Of a stretch of 64,000 bases of DNA, positions 1 to 11,622 are shown one piece after another (the stretch's first letter is position 1; each line of letters starts with the position of its first letter). Below the pieces are notes generated by a model. It was not told where the DNA came from. It did no database searches and saw only the letters and a program-made list of their open reading frames with translations. Location of the stretch: assembly GCA_029168955.1 (NCBI GenBank), contig JAPDOI010001743.1, positions 62,001-126,000 of the forward strand, written 5' to 3'. This DNA comes from Aplectana chamaeleonis (lineage: Eukaryota; Nematoda; Chromadorea; Rhabditida; Cosmocercidae). Position numbers and translations under genes: made by a program.

Positions 1-524
1 CGAACTTTCGGAGATTGGCCCCAAACAGCACAGATGCGCACTAGAACGTTAACACTATATAGCAGAACAACACCGCTGTCCCTTTAGGGAGATCGTGAAC
101 ATCATAGGGAAGAATGGCATCACTAAGTCTTCTTAACCGTTAGGCGCAATGGTGTACTCGTGTCACCGGTCCAATAAGTATGTAAGGGAGTAAAGAATCA
201 TCATGAGTATCGTGTCCTCAAACATGTCTTCGTTGTCATTCATAATTTCTTCGCTACTCACCGTAGGTGACGGTAATGATAATAATAAATATTTGTGATT
301 CACATAGCAAAATGTTATGATTTCTTGATCACGAACCATGTTTTCTTCAGTGTATGTGTATTTGGTATCTCACTGGCAGATTATTGCAGTGAGTAAAGAG
401 AGGCAATTAGCCAGCGCGACAACTGGGCGTCGCTAACGCCTCGTTGACGTCTCGCTATCCCTGCCCAGGCTTCGCCCAGCTGGGACAGAACGCCCGCCAC
501 CAGATCGAATGCCTAACCCTGACG
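1..524. other. No feature seen
   Basis: I see no open reading frame, RNA gene or recognisable repeat end in this stretch. Confidence 0.5.
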
Positions 525-1435
525 TACTAAATTGGTTTTATCACGAGCCGTTCTTGGAAGTCAGTTCAGGATCACAATGCAAGCCATTCAAAAAATCGGT
601 TGTTGTTAAACATCTGTAGGGACCGGAAGCTTGACGAAGACTTTGTAAGATGAGAGCATTGCTAGTAGAGATGAGAGCGTGACCATTTGAGGCTCAATGC
701 CTAAGACATCAGAAAAAAAGGTGAATACTTCCATGGAACACAGGTGATTTTGTGGCATTTTTTTGGAGAATTCATTTAGACCTTTCTCAGGTATTTGCGA
801 ATACTACAAAACATCGACACCCTAGATTTGGAGTTCTTGGACGACGTCCCGTCGTATACGTTTTTGATGAGAGTTAGGCATCAGAGGACAAGACTAGGTT
901 GAGCGACGGAACATTCTCATTAGACTCGTTGTGACCTCAGCTGAATCTACGTCTCGTTTGCATGGAGCACCAGGTTCTGATGGGTACACCACTTTTTCCA
1001 TTGCTGTTTAGTCCAGTACTCTGCTGCTCATGACAGTCTTGTTTTCTGATGACTTACTCCCCTCAAAAACCGATTTGAAAAGAAGCCTTCCGAGGACTCT
1101 AAAGCCACGGTGTCGACGTTTCCGTTTTGCATTATTGACAGCCATCTGAGAAACCTCTCAATGAATTATCCAGACAAATTAAGCCACAAAATCACCTGTG
1201 TTTCATAAAATTCTACATGTTTCACTCTAGTGTCCTGAACATTAGGCCTCGGAATGTCACGTAAGGTGTGTGTCAAGATACCAACTAGCATTGCTCTCAT
1301 CTCACGAAGTCTTTCTTGAGCTTATGACCCCAGCAGATGTTTAACACCAACTTTCAGATTTTTTGAATGGCTTGTATTGTGATAACGGAAGGACTTCCAC
1401 GTACGGTTCCTGATAGACCCATTTCAGAGCCTCAG
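525..1435. repeat. Foldback (long inverted repeat) element, diverged arms
   Basis: The left arm (about 525-920) is matched in reverse complement by the right arm (about 1020-1435), leaving a spacer of about 100 bp. Anchors are AAGCCATTCAAAAAATC at about 581 against the reverse complement at about 1350, TGTTAAACATCTG near 605, and ACACAGGTGATTTTGTGGC near 737. Many substitutions and small indels separate the arms, so this is an old insertion. No coding potential was seen. It is probably a non-autonomous DNA transposon, but its family and target duplication are not determined. Confidence 0.75.
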
Positions 1436-1957
1436 AGAGTAGAAAACCGATCGCGACGTAACGAGTTTTTATTTCTTAGCGGACGACCAATTTAAAAAAG
1501 AAACAAGATTCACCAAGAGTCTATCGAAAACGAGAGAAAAGTGAATGAGTGCCAGAGGAGACAAAAGTCGAAGATTTTGACAGATAATCTTTCCATGGAT
1601 GTATGTTCGCGCCATAGTCTTGTGGCAAACTTCATTATTTCGGCATTATATCCGAAACTATAATATCAAAAGATGAAATTGATGTAATAAAGAAGAGCAA
1701 AGATATTTAAAAAAGCAGATTTCAATAGATTTCAGGCCGCTTTTTGTATACCGTCTCGCTTTTATATACCGTCTCACCTCCAAGACCGCAATGTTGCAAA
1801 CCTCGCTTCGAAAAAGAGCTCTTGTAGACTAATCTTGTGAAACAAGATCCCATAAGTGATCTCGAGAAACTTGCGTCACATCGGTATTTGAAAGGCATTA
1901 AACGTCACTGAGGAGCATCTACCTCAAGATCTTTGGTTCTCCATATTCAGTCATCAG
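1436..1957. other. No feature seen; receptor upstream region
   Basis: This is AT-rich sequence before the receptor start codon. A promoter is expected here, but no specific element can be supported. Confidence 0.4.
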
Positions 1958-4900
1958 ATGACCAATTGTTCCGATGCGGCTGCTTTCATCGCCTTCATAC
2001 CTCAACACGTCTCATCGGCTATTCACGTGCTCGTCGGTGTTGTTTCCCTTGTTGTGAACATACTTTTCCTTCGTGTGTGCAGGAGAGACCTGCCTTGTCA
2101 TCGAAATTTCATCGTAAGTTTTCCCGTACTTTTTTGTCTGGCAAGTTTTTTGTTTGTCTTCAATTCACGCATTGATTTGTCTTCTTCAGATTCTTATTTG
2201 TGCCTTATTATTTGCAAATTTCCTGCACTCTTTGACCTATATGCTTTTGCTGGTTGGTTTGATTTTGTCTATTTTTAGGTATCCACATCATCTCCGCATG
2301 ATTTCTCACCAAATCTTTGAAGGCAGTATCTACGAAAGATTTCACTTCCAAAATCCCCACTGTTTACGGAAAGTCTGGTGCCCTATATAGAAAGGCATGC
2401 TTTTAAAAGACGTGAAAGCCGTGTTTTTGAGCCAAATTAAGTCCTCCCTTGTCTACGTTGATTCTTGAGCGTGGAGGAATAAACCGCTATAAGGGATTAT
2501 GCCTCCCAGTGCAACCAGGCGATCAGCTCACTTATCAGCCATCCCTTTACTTGATTATTCTTGTAATCTGAGTCTTCATTTGTTCATTCCGAGAGGGCGG
2601 ATCTGGGGCCGTAGGTGTGTCTGGGGCACCAAAACGCTTGTTTGCAGCCGTTGTTTTGCCACTCCTGGCTCGTTTTCTACGTTTCTTTCAGCAACGGGAG
2701 CCTAAGATCCTTCTCGACCATCATTTCTTTGCGGAAAGTCAACGAGGATGATAGAAAAATCATCCTTTGAAGACAGTGATCGCAAGGGAAAAATCTCCAG
2801 TTTTTCACAGAAACGTGAGCTTTGGGACTGACCGATCAAAACAGTGGAGAAGGAATCGCGAAAAACCATACGGAAAGGGGTGAAAATCGCGTGGGCCGGT
2901 GAACGCATTGGGCTAGCCCCGCCCCCCCCCCCTCCCAAACTATTCCTTTCTGAAGAAGCTTGAACACGTAAACGGCCGGTCAGCAGAGGTAATGATTTCG
3001 ATAAGTAGCAGTGGATAAGGTGTGACACGTTTTCACATGGAAAGACTCCATTCCTCCACATCGGTCAATCCTTACATTCTCAGAAATATGACGTCACACA
3101 AGAGGTCTTGCTTAGGCGGAATAAAGTGCTTTCTTGTCAATTTCTGCAGTTCTTCCTGACGCTGCTGTCACAGTGAGCTCTTGACCTATCATGATCGGTA
3201 AGAAACTGAACATCAACGATTCATCGTGAGCACTGCCTTTAAGCTCCTTCTATTGACAAAATCAGAGACAAAATAAGTCATACACTGTGACGTGGAGTTG
3301 TTAGAAATAGGATTGAAAGTTGTGGATTAGAAATGTGGTAGTAGAATTTTAGAGGGTCCAGTTCACTGGTAAAAAAACAGCGGAAACAAGACTGAACGTA
3401 TTGTCGATGCAACGTGCTGAGAGTCGAGCGTACATCGTGTTTGGCCCAGTCAAACGGTCAGATCAGCAGTGTTAACGCCAAAATGTTCATGCTGTACATT
3501 TTGACGTTTTCGAAATTGAAAATGAAGCTTTTTGAGGCGAGTCGTGGTCGAAAGACGCTTTAGTTGCCCACTTTGCCCATTTCGCCCATTTTTTCCCCTT
3601 GGGTAGCGGCGGTATTGTATATGACTCATTTTTAGGCATGCTTCGCATGACGACAGCGCAGCCGGTTCAGTCACCCAATTTTGCGGTACATTGGCCCCGC
3701 CCAGCATCTGGAGGTCCTGCTCGTCCGGTGGTGACCCGAGTGCGCCGACCGCGACGCGTGTCGATATGCCCACAGCGACGCGTGTTGGTGTGCCGGCTCC
3801 GACGCGCATCGGTGTAAAGTAGTTCCCAAGATAGATGAAACAGTCCCGCAAGATGTTAACTACATCGAGATGTCAACAGAGCGACAAACGGCGGACGTCG
3901 CTGAGAACTGGCAGGTCTCAGGCTGACAATACACTCGATTTGAGTTGTCAACAAAGAGAGGTTTATGAGATGTCAATTCATCAACCTGTTGTCGACGCCC
4001 CAGTTTGCCTGAGTAGTTATTTTCCCGGTACGTTCTGAAATGGCATCTTTCAAATTGTAGAGCTATTGTGGTCTGAAAGATATTTATAGAATCTTTGCTA
4101 AAAGGGGTTGTAAACCTTGCTTAACACCAACCTGATGTTCACTAGTTGATTTTCAAAACAGCAGTGCAAGCTAGTTGAGATAGTTGTACTAAAGGCACAG
4201 TCCAACCTCGGAATCGTGTTCCTGTTTTTTGGCCTATCTTGAAAACGGTCCGACGCTGATTCCAACGATGTCTCCTGAATCGCACACTACCCCCCGGGAA
4301 CGGAGTTATGGGCTCTCAAAATTTGAGCAGCGGGAGCATGGTGGACGAGTTGTCCGAGGCTTGTGACTTCCGTAATTTCAAACCGATGTCTGCGAGCGGA
4401 CCTGAATGGGTAGAGAGACTGAGAATGAATGGAAGAACAGGGTATTTATTGAAAATCATCGCTCATTTCGCCACTGTTGAGCTCGTAACATTGTAAAAGG
4501 GCCGTTCCAAAGTGGCTTCCGTGTGTGGGCGCCCCAGGGTGGCTTCCCCTATATCTCGCTTATTCGGGGATTCGAGAGCTCACTTGGCAGGTGTTAGAAG
4601 AGGTGGGTCTACTTCACAACTGTATGGAAATCTCAGATTTCGTCCCTGAGCTTGGACTGTGCCTTTAAAAGCACAGGACATATAAAAATTAATTTTCAGA
4701 CTTCATGCTTGTCTTGGAGAGAGTCACACGCTGATCACAGTGGTATCTCTGAAATCGTCCAAAACCCCCTCTGAACAGAGTTATGGCTCTTCAAAAATGC
4801 CTAGATTTTGAGGGTGAAAAAAATGGGGGGCGAGTTGTCTCAGGCTTGTATTTCTATTCATTCGCAAGCGTTGAGCGAGAACGAGCCAGGATAAGGAGAT

Positions 4901-7900
4901 AGCCCAGCAATGGACTGAAGAACGACGACTTGTTGTAATTCATCCACCCGTCGAGCCGCTATCGATTTCGAAAATCTGTTAGGGGGTCGGGCCTGTGGTG
5001 GTGAGCGAAGGGGGTCGGGCCTGTGGTGGTCGCTTATATCTCGCTTATTCGGAGGAAATGAGATCTGGCATTTGGCACGTGTTATACAGGAGGGGTCTTC
5101 TACACAATTAAATGAAAATCTCAGAATTCATATCTGAGGCTGTACTGTGCCTTTAAAGGCAGTGGTCACGATGAAAAACGTTATCGAAAAAACTACACAA
5201 ATCAGCTTAGATATAAAACAGCTCAGAAACTATGAAGGTAGCTCGGTGAAAAACGGGCTAGAATTAGAGTTATTAATACCCTAAATTTCCAGTTCGTCCA
5301 CACGTGCACAAAAAGATCACAGTCTCATGCCAAGCATTCAAAAATCATCGACACTCAGAGGAAGAAATATATGCAAATTTACCCGATAAAACAGTTGAAC
5401 AATGAAAGCAAGCACTTCGACCAGCGTTTTTGACTAGATGTGTACATAAATCCGAAAGTTCATTGATTGAAATTCAATTTCAAGCCGGCAGATATTCTCG
5501 ATATTAGAGATCATCGATGCCGATGATGTGGGGTGGACTCGTCCACCATCAAAAGACAAGAAAGTTCAGGCTTTGATTTAGGCCCAGAACAGCTATTTTT
5601 TCGCGATTTTTTCTCATAGGTTCTACTACTCTATACTCAGAAAAGTGCTCACAGAGGAAAAGAACACGGGCATATTTGAGCGCGCCCACTGCCTTTAAGT
5701 CAACATTTCAAATATCGCTGCCTTGACCCCGCAGGTGATTCGAGTTGCTGCACAAGGATCTAGTGTTTTTTTTTTCAACTTAATATGAAAACTCCGTCGA
5801 CTACGAATAAATATTCATCAGTCAACTTTTTTTAACGATCCCGCCGAATTCCGAGTGGTTGGTAGCTTGGGAGGGGGAGGGGGTCCTGAAAGCCTGCCGA
5901 TAAATCAGTATTAAGATTTTGCTGAATCATCGCTATGGTAAATATTCGGAGGTGACAAACAAAGAAATGGTGTTTATTTACCGACTTACAATAGAATTAT
6001 TGTCGTCTGCCGTTTGTTATCGGCTGGTAATGGTTCAAGGATTTGGTGCGACTTCGCCCAGAAGGTCATCTTAAACATAAGCTTGTTACATATCCTGTAC
6101 TTAGGAATGGAAGTTGTTTCGGTCGAAGGCGGTAGGCACGTATGTTACGTCCCCTTCTCCTCCAGACTTTCCCGCTGTTTCTACCCTCGCTCTGCTTACG
6201 CGCTCGAATGAACAAAGTAGCTTTGGCTCCGAAATAGAAGACAAAAACGCTTTTTCTTGCCGAAAAACCTGAAATATATTACCGGTATTAAACATGCAGT
6301 AGCAGTCATAAATCAATTGACATGGCCTTTTTGAAGATACTGGTTTTGTACATATTTTGGCCTAGGCTGGGCAAAACTAGATGAGACCTTAGCATGTCAT
6401 GTGTAGGTCATCGCAAACTTGCATCACACAAGCACAAGCTTAAGTTTTGACTTTACAGTTTTTAAATATGGAACTTAATCATAATTTCGGGGTTATACTA
6501 TTTCAAATTAGGACTACTCCTCGAAACACGGCTATTACGATTCCCAATCCGTCAACTTTGTGAGTAAAAATCTCCAGCAGAGTTTTTCTGAAGATCGAAA
6601 AATTGAACACATTGGTGTACATTTTCAGGATTCACCCTTTAAAATGATTCCCTTCAAAACCGTTCTAAAATTGTTACATTATTGTGTCTGGCAAATTACA
6701 ACTGGTAAATGAATTTTGTTCCTTTTTCCGTTAACGTCAAAGAGAGATACTTGCTGGGTGCAATATTGCATATTTTAATTTCAATTCAATTCGAATATAA
6801 TTCTGGTAGAGCATATTTTCTCACAAGGTTAAACTTCGTTTCAGAGGAAATTTTAATGGCAAATAACTGCTTTACAGGTTTGGCATTTGAATAGCCATAT
6901 TTCGAGGGAATAGTCGTAATTTTAAGTATCACCACGGAATTATAAATAAATTCCATATTTGAAAACTGCAACTTCAAAACCTGAGCTTGTGCTTTTGAAC
7001 AAGGTTTGTGATGCCCTGAAACATACTGAAGTTTCAAGGAGTTTCGCTCGGTACAGGCCGAGATATGTTTGAAGACAATATGAGTGAAAAGGCCATGTCA
7101 ATAGATTTATGACCGCTACTGTAACCCAGAATTTCAGATAGGAGCAGGAAGATTTTTACACAGCATTTGTTTTCGATTCTGCTCAACTCCAGAAAACGCC
7201 GATTCTTAACCATATGGTTTCCTCCAGTGGAAGTTTTCGAAAGGGAGACTTTGCATAGATGTTTCAATCGCATTCGTATTAGTGACACATAGTAGAGACG
7301 TTCTCCGGAGATTAAATAGATTATCAGTTTAGCTGCATAACTGTTCATGACAAAGACTCCACCAGGAACCTGCTATTGTAACCGAGAATTCCCTAGATTC
7401 AGACAAGTTTAACTCGACAGAATTTTTCCACGGTACAGGATGCATTCAATTGAAAATGGCTTGCTCACCGACTATACATACATTTCCAGGCCAACGTTTT
7501 GGTTGACGACTTCTTCGAAAATTTTTTTGTAGCTCTTCCTAACAAAGAGGTTTAGCTCAACTTGGATTTTGGCCTGTGTATTGAATTTGATGCCCATTTA
7601 GAGTGTTCACCTTTACAAAGTGGCCACATCAGCAGAACCTTGTGATATACTGGTCAGCTCACTATTCTGTTACATAACTCGCCTTATCACCGCCTCTTGC
7701 TATACCGCGCACACGACCATACTTTTCGGCTTGCTACTGGAACGTATTATAGCTACTAAATTTGCGTCGACATACGAAAAATGTACAGGGGTTATCGGCT
7801 ACCTAATTTTGCTATTTTCGGTATGCGATATCCATATTTTTATTGAAAGTACTCCAGAAGGAATGTTGCGTTATCGTTGCTTTTCAAAATGATGCATGCT

Positions 7901-8103
7901 TTTCAGGTATTTTCAGCTGTTTTTCTATCATACGTTAAACAGAGAGAGTTTAGTATGGATAAGAAGAGGTTTTATTGTTCGTCGCTCACAACAGAAACCT
8001 ACAACACTGTACTCTATATTCACAGCGCATTGCTTCTAATATTAGTCTTCACAATTATAGTATTCGGAGTGTTATTCGTTCTAAACATAAGAATTAGGAG
8101 AAG
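1958..8103 (+). CDS. Nematode serpentine chemoreceptor, Sra/Srab-like, 3' part not found
   Basis: Four exons can be read: 1958-2113 (ATG start, 52 codons), 2190-2278, 7604-7820 and 7907-8103. Splice phases agree at each junction: GTAAGT donor at 2114, TCTTCAG before 2190, GTATCC donor at 2279, GTATGC donor at 7821, TTTTCAG before 7907 and GTAAGA donor at 8104. Exon 1 gives TM1 and the intracellular CHRNFI; exon 2 gives TM2. Exon 3 gives EPCDI, TM3 with LLLERIIATKF, TYEK, and the start of TM4. Exon 4 gives the extracellular YCSS and TM5 ending in a basic RIRRR. The LLLER-AT-F-x-x-TYEK block is typical of Sra/Srab receptors, which act in the ciliary membrane of sensory neurons. The join from exon 2 to exon 3 spans 5.3 kb and uses a weak acceptor (TTTAGAG), so it is inferred. 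TM6-TM7 were not found downstream. The gene may continue over another long intron, or may be truncated. Confidence 0.68.
2400..2760 (+). repeat. Dispersed repeat R1, copy 1
   Basis: This stretch aligns with 49105-49465 on the same strand. Shared blocks include TTGAGCGTGGAGGAAT, GCGATCAGCTCACTTATCAG, GTAATCTGAGTCTTCA and ACCAAAACGCTTGTT. The second copy ends near a GCCTTTAA motif like the other MITEs here, so R1 is probably a non-autonomous DNA element. This copy lies inside the long receptor intron. Confidence 0.75.
3750..3815. repeat. Short tandem repeat, 24-bp unit, about 3 copies
   Basis: The core GACGCG recurs every 24 bp. Read on the minus strand within the open frame 3450-3851, it makes an octapeptide repeat (TRVAVG-type). 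That frame shows no family signature, so I do not call it a gene. Confidence 0.5.
4192..4665 (+). mobile_element. TA-flanked MITE, family A, copy A1
   Basis: Inverted ends are AAGGCACAGTCCAACCT on the left and TTGGACTGTGCCTT on the right, each flanked by TA. The length is 474 bp. Other copies lie at 4668-5153, 10592-11050, 17165-17482 and 51828-59425. The TA flank suits a Tc1/mariner-mobilised element. It has no coding capacity. Confidence 0.85.
4668..5153 (+). mobile_element. TA-flanked MITE, family A, copy A2
   Basis: This copy starts directly after the TA that closes A1 and ends TGTACTGTGCCTT before the TA at 5154-5155. It aligns along its whole length with 10592-11050 (for example TTCATGCTTGTCTTGGAGAG and CACTTGGCACGTGTTATACA). 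An internal 26-bp direct duplication (GGGGTCGGGCCTGTGGTGGT) is present here but not in 10592-11050. Confidence 0.85.
5156..5695 (+). mobile_element. TA-flanked MITE, family B, copy B1
   Basis: The ends are AAGGCAGTGGTCACGATG and CGCGCCCACTGCCTT, flanked by TA at 5154-5155 (shared with A2) and 5696-5697. The length is 540 bp. The second copy in the window is on the opposite strand and is split by a 9-kb insertion (15782-25343). No coding capacity was seen. Confidence 0.85.
5698..7603. other. Intron sequence of the receptor gene, nothing recognised
   Basis: AT-rich, with only short scattered open frames. No exon-like block with receptor features and no repeat with defined ends was found. Confidence 0.4.
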
Positions 8104-10218
8104 GTAAGATTTATGAAAGTCTTGTTGGAGGTCAATTCTTGATGAGGTGAGCTAATAATCAACCTTGCACGGCAATTGGAATAGGGAAGGGGACAGTATA
8201 GAGAGCTGCAGGAGCGATAATCTTCTTGGGGCGCGAGTACCGAACCAATTGGGACAACATCAAGGCAGCCAGAGCGATGTAGTACTGGACCTCACACGGT
8301 AAAACCGCGGCATACGAAAATGGTTCTTCGCTATTTGCAATTACCACTAGGACGTTCGCTTCACGTCGTACGGGAAGAGTGTTGTCAGAGAATCATTGCC
8401 GAACAGAACATTCTGTCAGCACTTTCATATGCAACGAAATCAGCTGTCCACCTCGACCTAATTACGAAAATGTTTTGAAGCGCTGACTCTGCCATGAGTG
8501 GAAAACTGGCTTTGCCGTGGCGGTCAGAGTCTGAAGAGAGGCGAAATATGTGAAATCAGCGCCGATTTCTCTGCGCCTGTAATACTTGAAACTTCAATCA
8601 CTCTCACGACCTCACTACTTCTGATATCTATGCCACTAATACAATAACCCCCTCTCCCTCTTCAGAATGGGCGTTTCTACCTTGGGGAGATGCCAGCTGT
8701 CAAATGATGTTTGGAGCCATCGTCCCCAAAAACTTCGTTCCTCATCTTCCTACTATAAGGCAGAGTACGCGCAAAGAATCGTATTCCATTTTTAACTGAT
8801 TCGCGCAGATAGGCCTACCAGGTTGTGGTACATCGCCAAGAAGCCACCCAAAACACTCGAATTTCGAAAGAAAATTCGTTCAAAAATCCCGGAGAATTCA
8901 GCTTTCTTTTTTCACGTCTGTCCAGCGTGTCTTGTTTTATGCACAAACGTCGGAAAACTAGACATCTAAAATCTTCGAGCCCCTTTGACTTCTTAGGTTG
9001 ATTATTCCTTTGCCCTTTTCATTTTAAAGAAATCTCCAAAAAGAAGAAGCTTGCATAACTCAGAACCTCAGGATCTCTCGGTAATAAAGAATGTAAGATT
9101 TGGATTTCCACGGCCTGTCGGAGCCTGTTGTTTCGTTTTTGCTTCTGGTGTCAGGTGATTGACCAGGAGGACCAGGAAAACGCTTTCCGCACCACGGAGC
9201 AGTTTCAAATGGGCTATAGCACTATAAGCACGCAGCGCTGAGGCCTCAAGCAGCCAACTATCTCCACTTTGTTCATACATCGGATTGAAAAGAAAAAACC
9301 TAGTGGGTTTTCCTGTCCGAACGCTGCCTCAAATTTCTCAAGGTTGGTACGTTGTAATATATATTTTTGGTGCGACTCGTCGACTGATAGCCGAAATATA
9401 CCCTTCCCTTAACCGGATGCTACCTAACATTTCTGACACACTCAAACTATAGTATCTCTGAACTCCTTCATTTTTACCGGATACCTAGTCTTGCATTGGA
9501 ACAGAACACATGTAAATTTAATTTATTTAATTCGCATATAAAAGTATACAAACATCGATAATACATAGAATTCACAGGATGGGTAGAATTGCGAAAGGTG
9601 CACGCGTGGGGGCGGAGGGCGGGCCGGCGAGCCGCCTGCCCGCCGGAGGGGGTGGAAGATTTCACAAGGAAGGGATTAGAACTACAGAATTCTGAATGAT
9701 CCCTGAAAGGGTCATGAGGGGAGCGGGGTAAGAATAATGTGGGAAAAAGGGCAGGCCAGCAGCACCAAGGGTGTGGTTGGGAGAGTTCTGCCAGTACCAG
9801 GGGCGGAGCCGATAGTGGTTGTTGTTATCTCGCCCGGGGTCTCTCGCTTACGGCGTCTGAATTACTCGCGTCCAGGAACACACTACAACTCGCGTTCAGG
9901 AACGCACTACAACGCATTCGAAATTGCGCGGCCCGACTTCTCTGAATAATTCAAGGTTGGCTCCCTGATGCGTGGAAGGAACATTGGGGGCCTCAGAAGT
10001 TGAGCCAGTACTTGTTTTCTGTTACATGAAAGAAGATTTTTCCTAACATGACCGATGTAGTGATTTCCAGTTATCGACGTAGTCGCTCATGTCACATGAC
10101 CCTACTCCACACACTATGAATTAACGCTCCACTTCTTCACTAGGCTGTTTCTCATTGCGTCGCAGGTCGGATTTGGGGCAAGAAACTTTGTAAAGTGCGT
10201 TCGAATGAGACTAGCCAA
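8104..10218. other. No gene seen; a small 24-bp duplication and a GC-rich patch
   Basis: No Sra-type TM6 or TM7 exon could be found after the donor at 8104. A GC-rich patch lies at 9607-9651. A 24-bp unit (ACTCGCGTYCAGGAACRCAC...) is directly duplicated at 9864-9911. Open frames here are short and unremarkable. Confidence 0.4.
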
Positions 10219-10591
10219 CAGGGGTGTGCGGCAATTGCCGTGTGCCGATCGCCGTTTGCCGTTTGCCGGCCATTTTTGGGGTTTGCCGTTGCCGTTGCCG
10301 TTTGCCGAAATTTTCGTCTTAAACGGCAAATTTTCGGCAAAAATTCGTTGAAACAACAGGATTCGCCCTCACCGCAGCCTCTGTGTTGGTCAGCGCTTCG
10401 GAGCTGCTACAATTAATTATTTTGACTAGTTCCAGCTCCTGGTTCCGGCTCATTCAATGTATAATTGTACCCTTTTAGAAGGTAGCTTATGAAAACATCT
10501 TGACTGGGTAATCAGGAGGAGTTCGTTTGAGTTCTAAAATGTGTAGGAGCTTCCAGATGTCTTTTTTAATCATCAAATTCTTAGTCCTTTA

Positions 10592-11050
10592 AAGGCTGGG
10601 ACACCCAGAAATTAATTCTCGGATTTCATGCTTGTCTTGGAGAGAGTCACTCACTGATCACAGTGATATCTCTGGAATCGTCCAAGACCCCTCTGAACAG
10701 AATTATGGCTCCCTAAAGATGCCTAAATTTTGAGGGTGAAAAATTTGTGGACGAGTTGTCTCAGGTCTGAATTTTTTTCTTCATTTGCAATCGTTGCGCA
10801 AAGAGAGCGAGCCAGGATATGAAGACAATCCAGCAATGATCTGAAGAACGACGACTTGTTTGAATTCATCCATCCATCGAGCCGCTATCGAGTTCGAAGA
10901 TCTGTTAGCGGGACGGGCCTGTGGTGGTCGCTTATATCTCACTTATTTGGAGGAATTGAGATCTCGCACTTGGCACGTGTTATACAGGAGGGTCTTCTAC
11001 ACAATTACATGAAAATCTCAAATTTCATATCTGAGGGTGTACTGTGTCTT
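10592..11050 (+). mobile_element. TA-flanked MITE, family A, copy A3
   Basis: The ends are AAGGCTGGGACACC and CTGTGTCTT, flanked by TA at 10590-10591 and 11051-11052. It sits inside the hAT-like element. The sister copy has the uninterrupted site (CTACCCTTAGAAATGCC near 52220), which confirms insertion with TA duplication. Confidence 0.88.
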
Positions 11051-11558
11051 TAGGAGTGCCAAAACTGCAAAAAAACGTTTTTCAGGGGCATACCGATCAC
11101 TGCAAGTTCTAAGATTACAAAACCAAGTCATATCAAAGCTGTAGCGAGAAAGTAGCCTTGTTTAGACATATGAACCAGTAGAGAATTTGTGTATATAGGC
11201 CCACTTTTCGTCGGTTGGTTGGCTGATGGTAATGATTGGGACAGGAAAATTATCAGTTCTGCAAACACTTTGTCCGGCTTTTTAAAGTTGAACAATATTC
11301 AGGCGGTCATTAAAGGCAGTGGTCAATGATATCTTCGATTTCGAGATCATTAGCTGAAATGAAAGGTTGACTTAATGGCAGACCTGGGTTTGCTAGGAAA
11401 TGGTGTTAAGATGAAAAAATTTGAAATCTTCGAAGGCAACGATTAAAACCGCATTCAATTTTTCACCGGAAATCCAAGGGTTACAGGCCCATTGCAACAA
11501 CAGTGTGGGAAACCGGCTCAAAACGAGCAACCACTAATATACGGCCCGAAACTCGAAC

Positions 11559-11622
11559 GTGGTGTACTCGCTCCACCCTTTTCCTCGGTAGCCACAGGAG
11601 GTGAGTGGGGCGAGTAAACCAC
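11559..11622. repeat. Palindromic segment inside the hAT-like core, copy 1
   Basis: GTGGTGTACTCGCTCCACCC is matched in reverse by GAGTGGGGCGAGTAAACCAC. The sister copy at 52578-52643 keeps the same fold (GTGGTGTGCTCGCCC ... GGGCACACCAC) despite sequence drift between copies. Confidence 0.7.

Noticed and set aside
3450..3851. 133-codon minus-strand frame
   Set aside because: It contains a short octapeptide repeat from the 24-bp tandem repeat but no recognisable domain, and the upstream region shows no gene context.
5150..5160. TTAA target site (piggyBac-type) for the MITEs
   Set aside because: TTTAAA at some borders suggests TTAA, but the right border of A3 reads TTTAGG and its empty site shows that only TA is duplicated.
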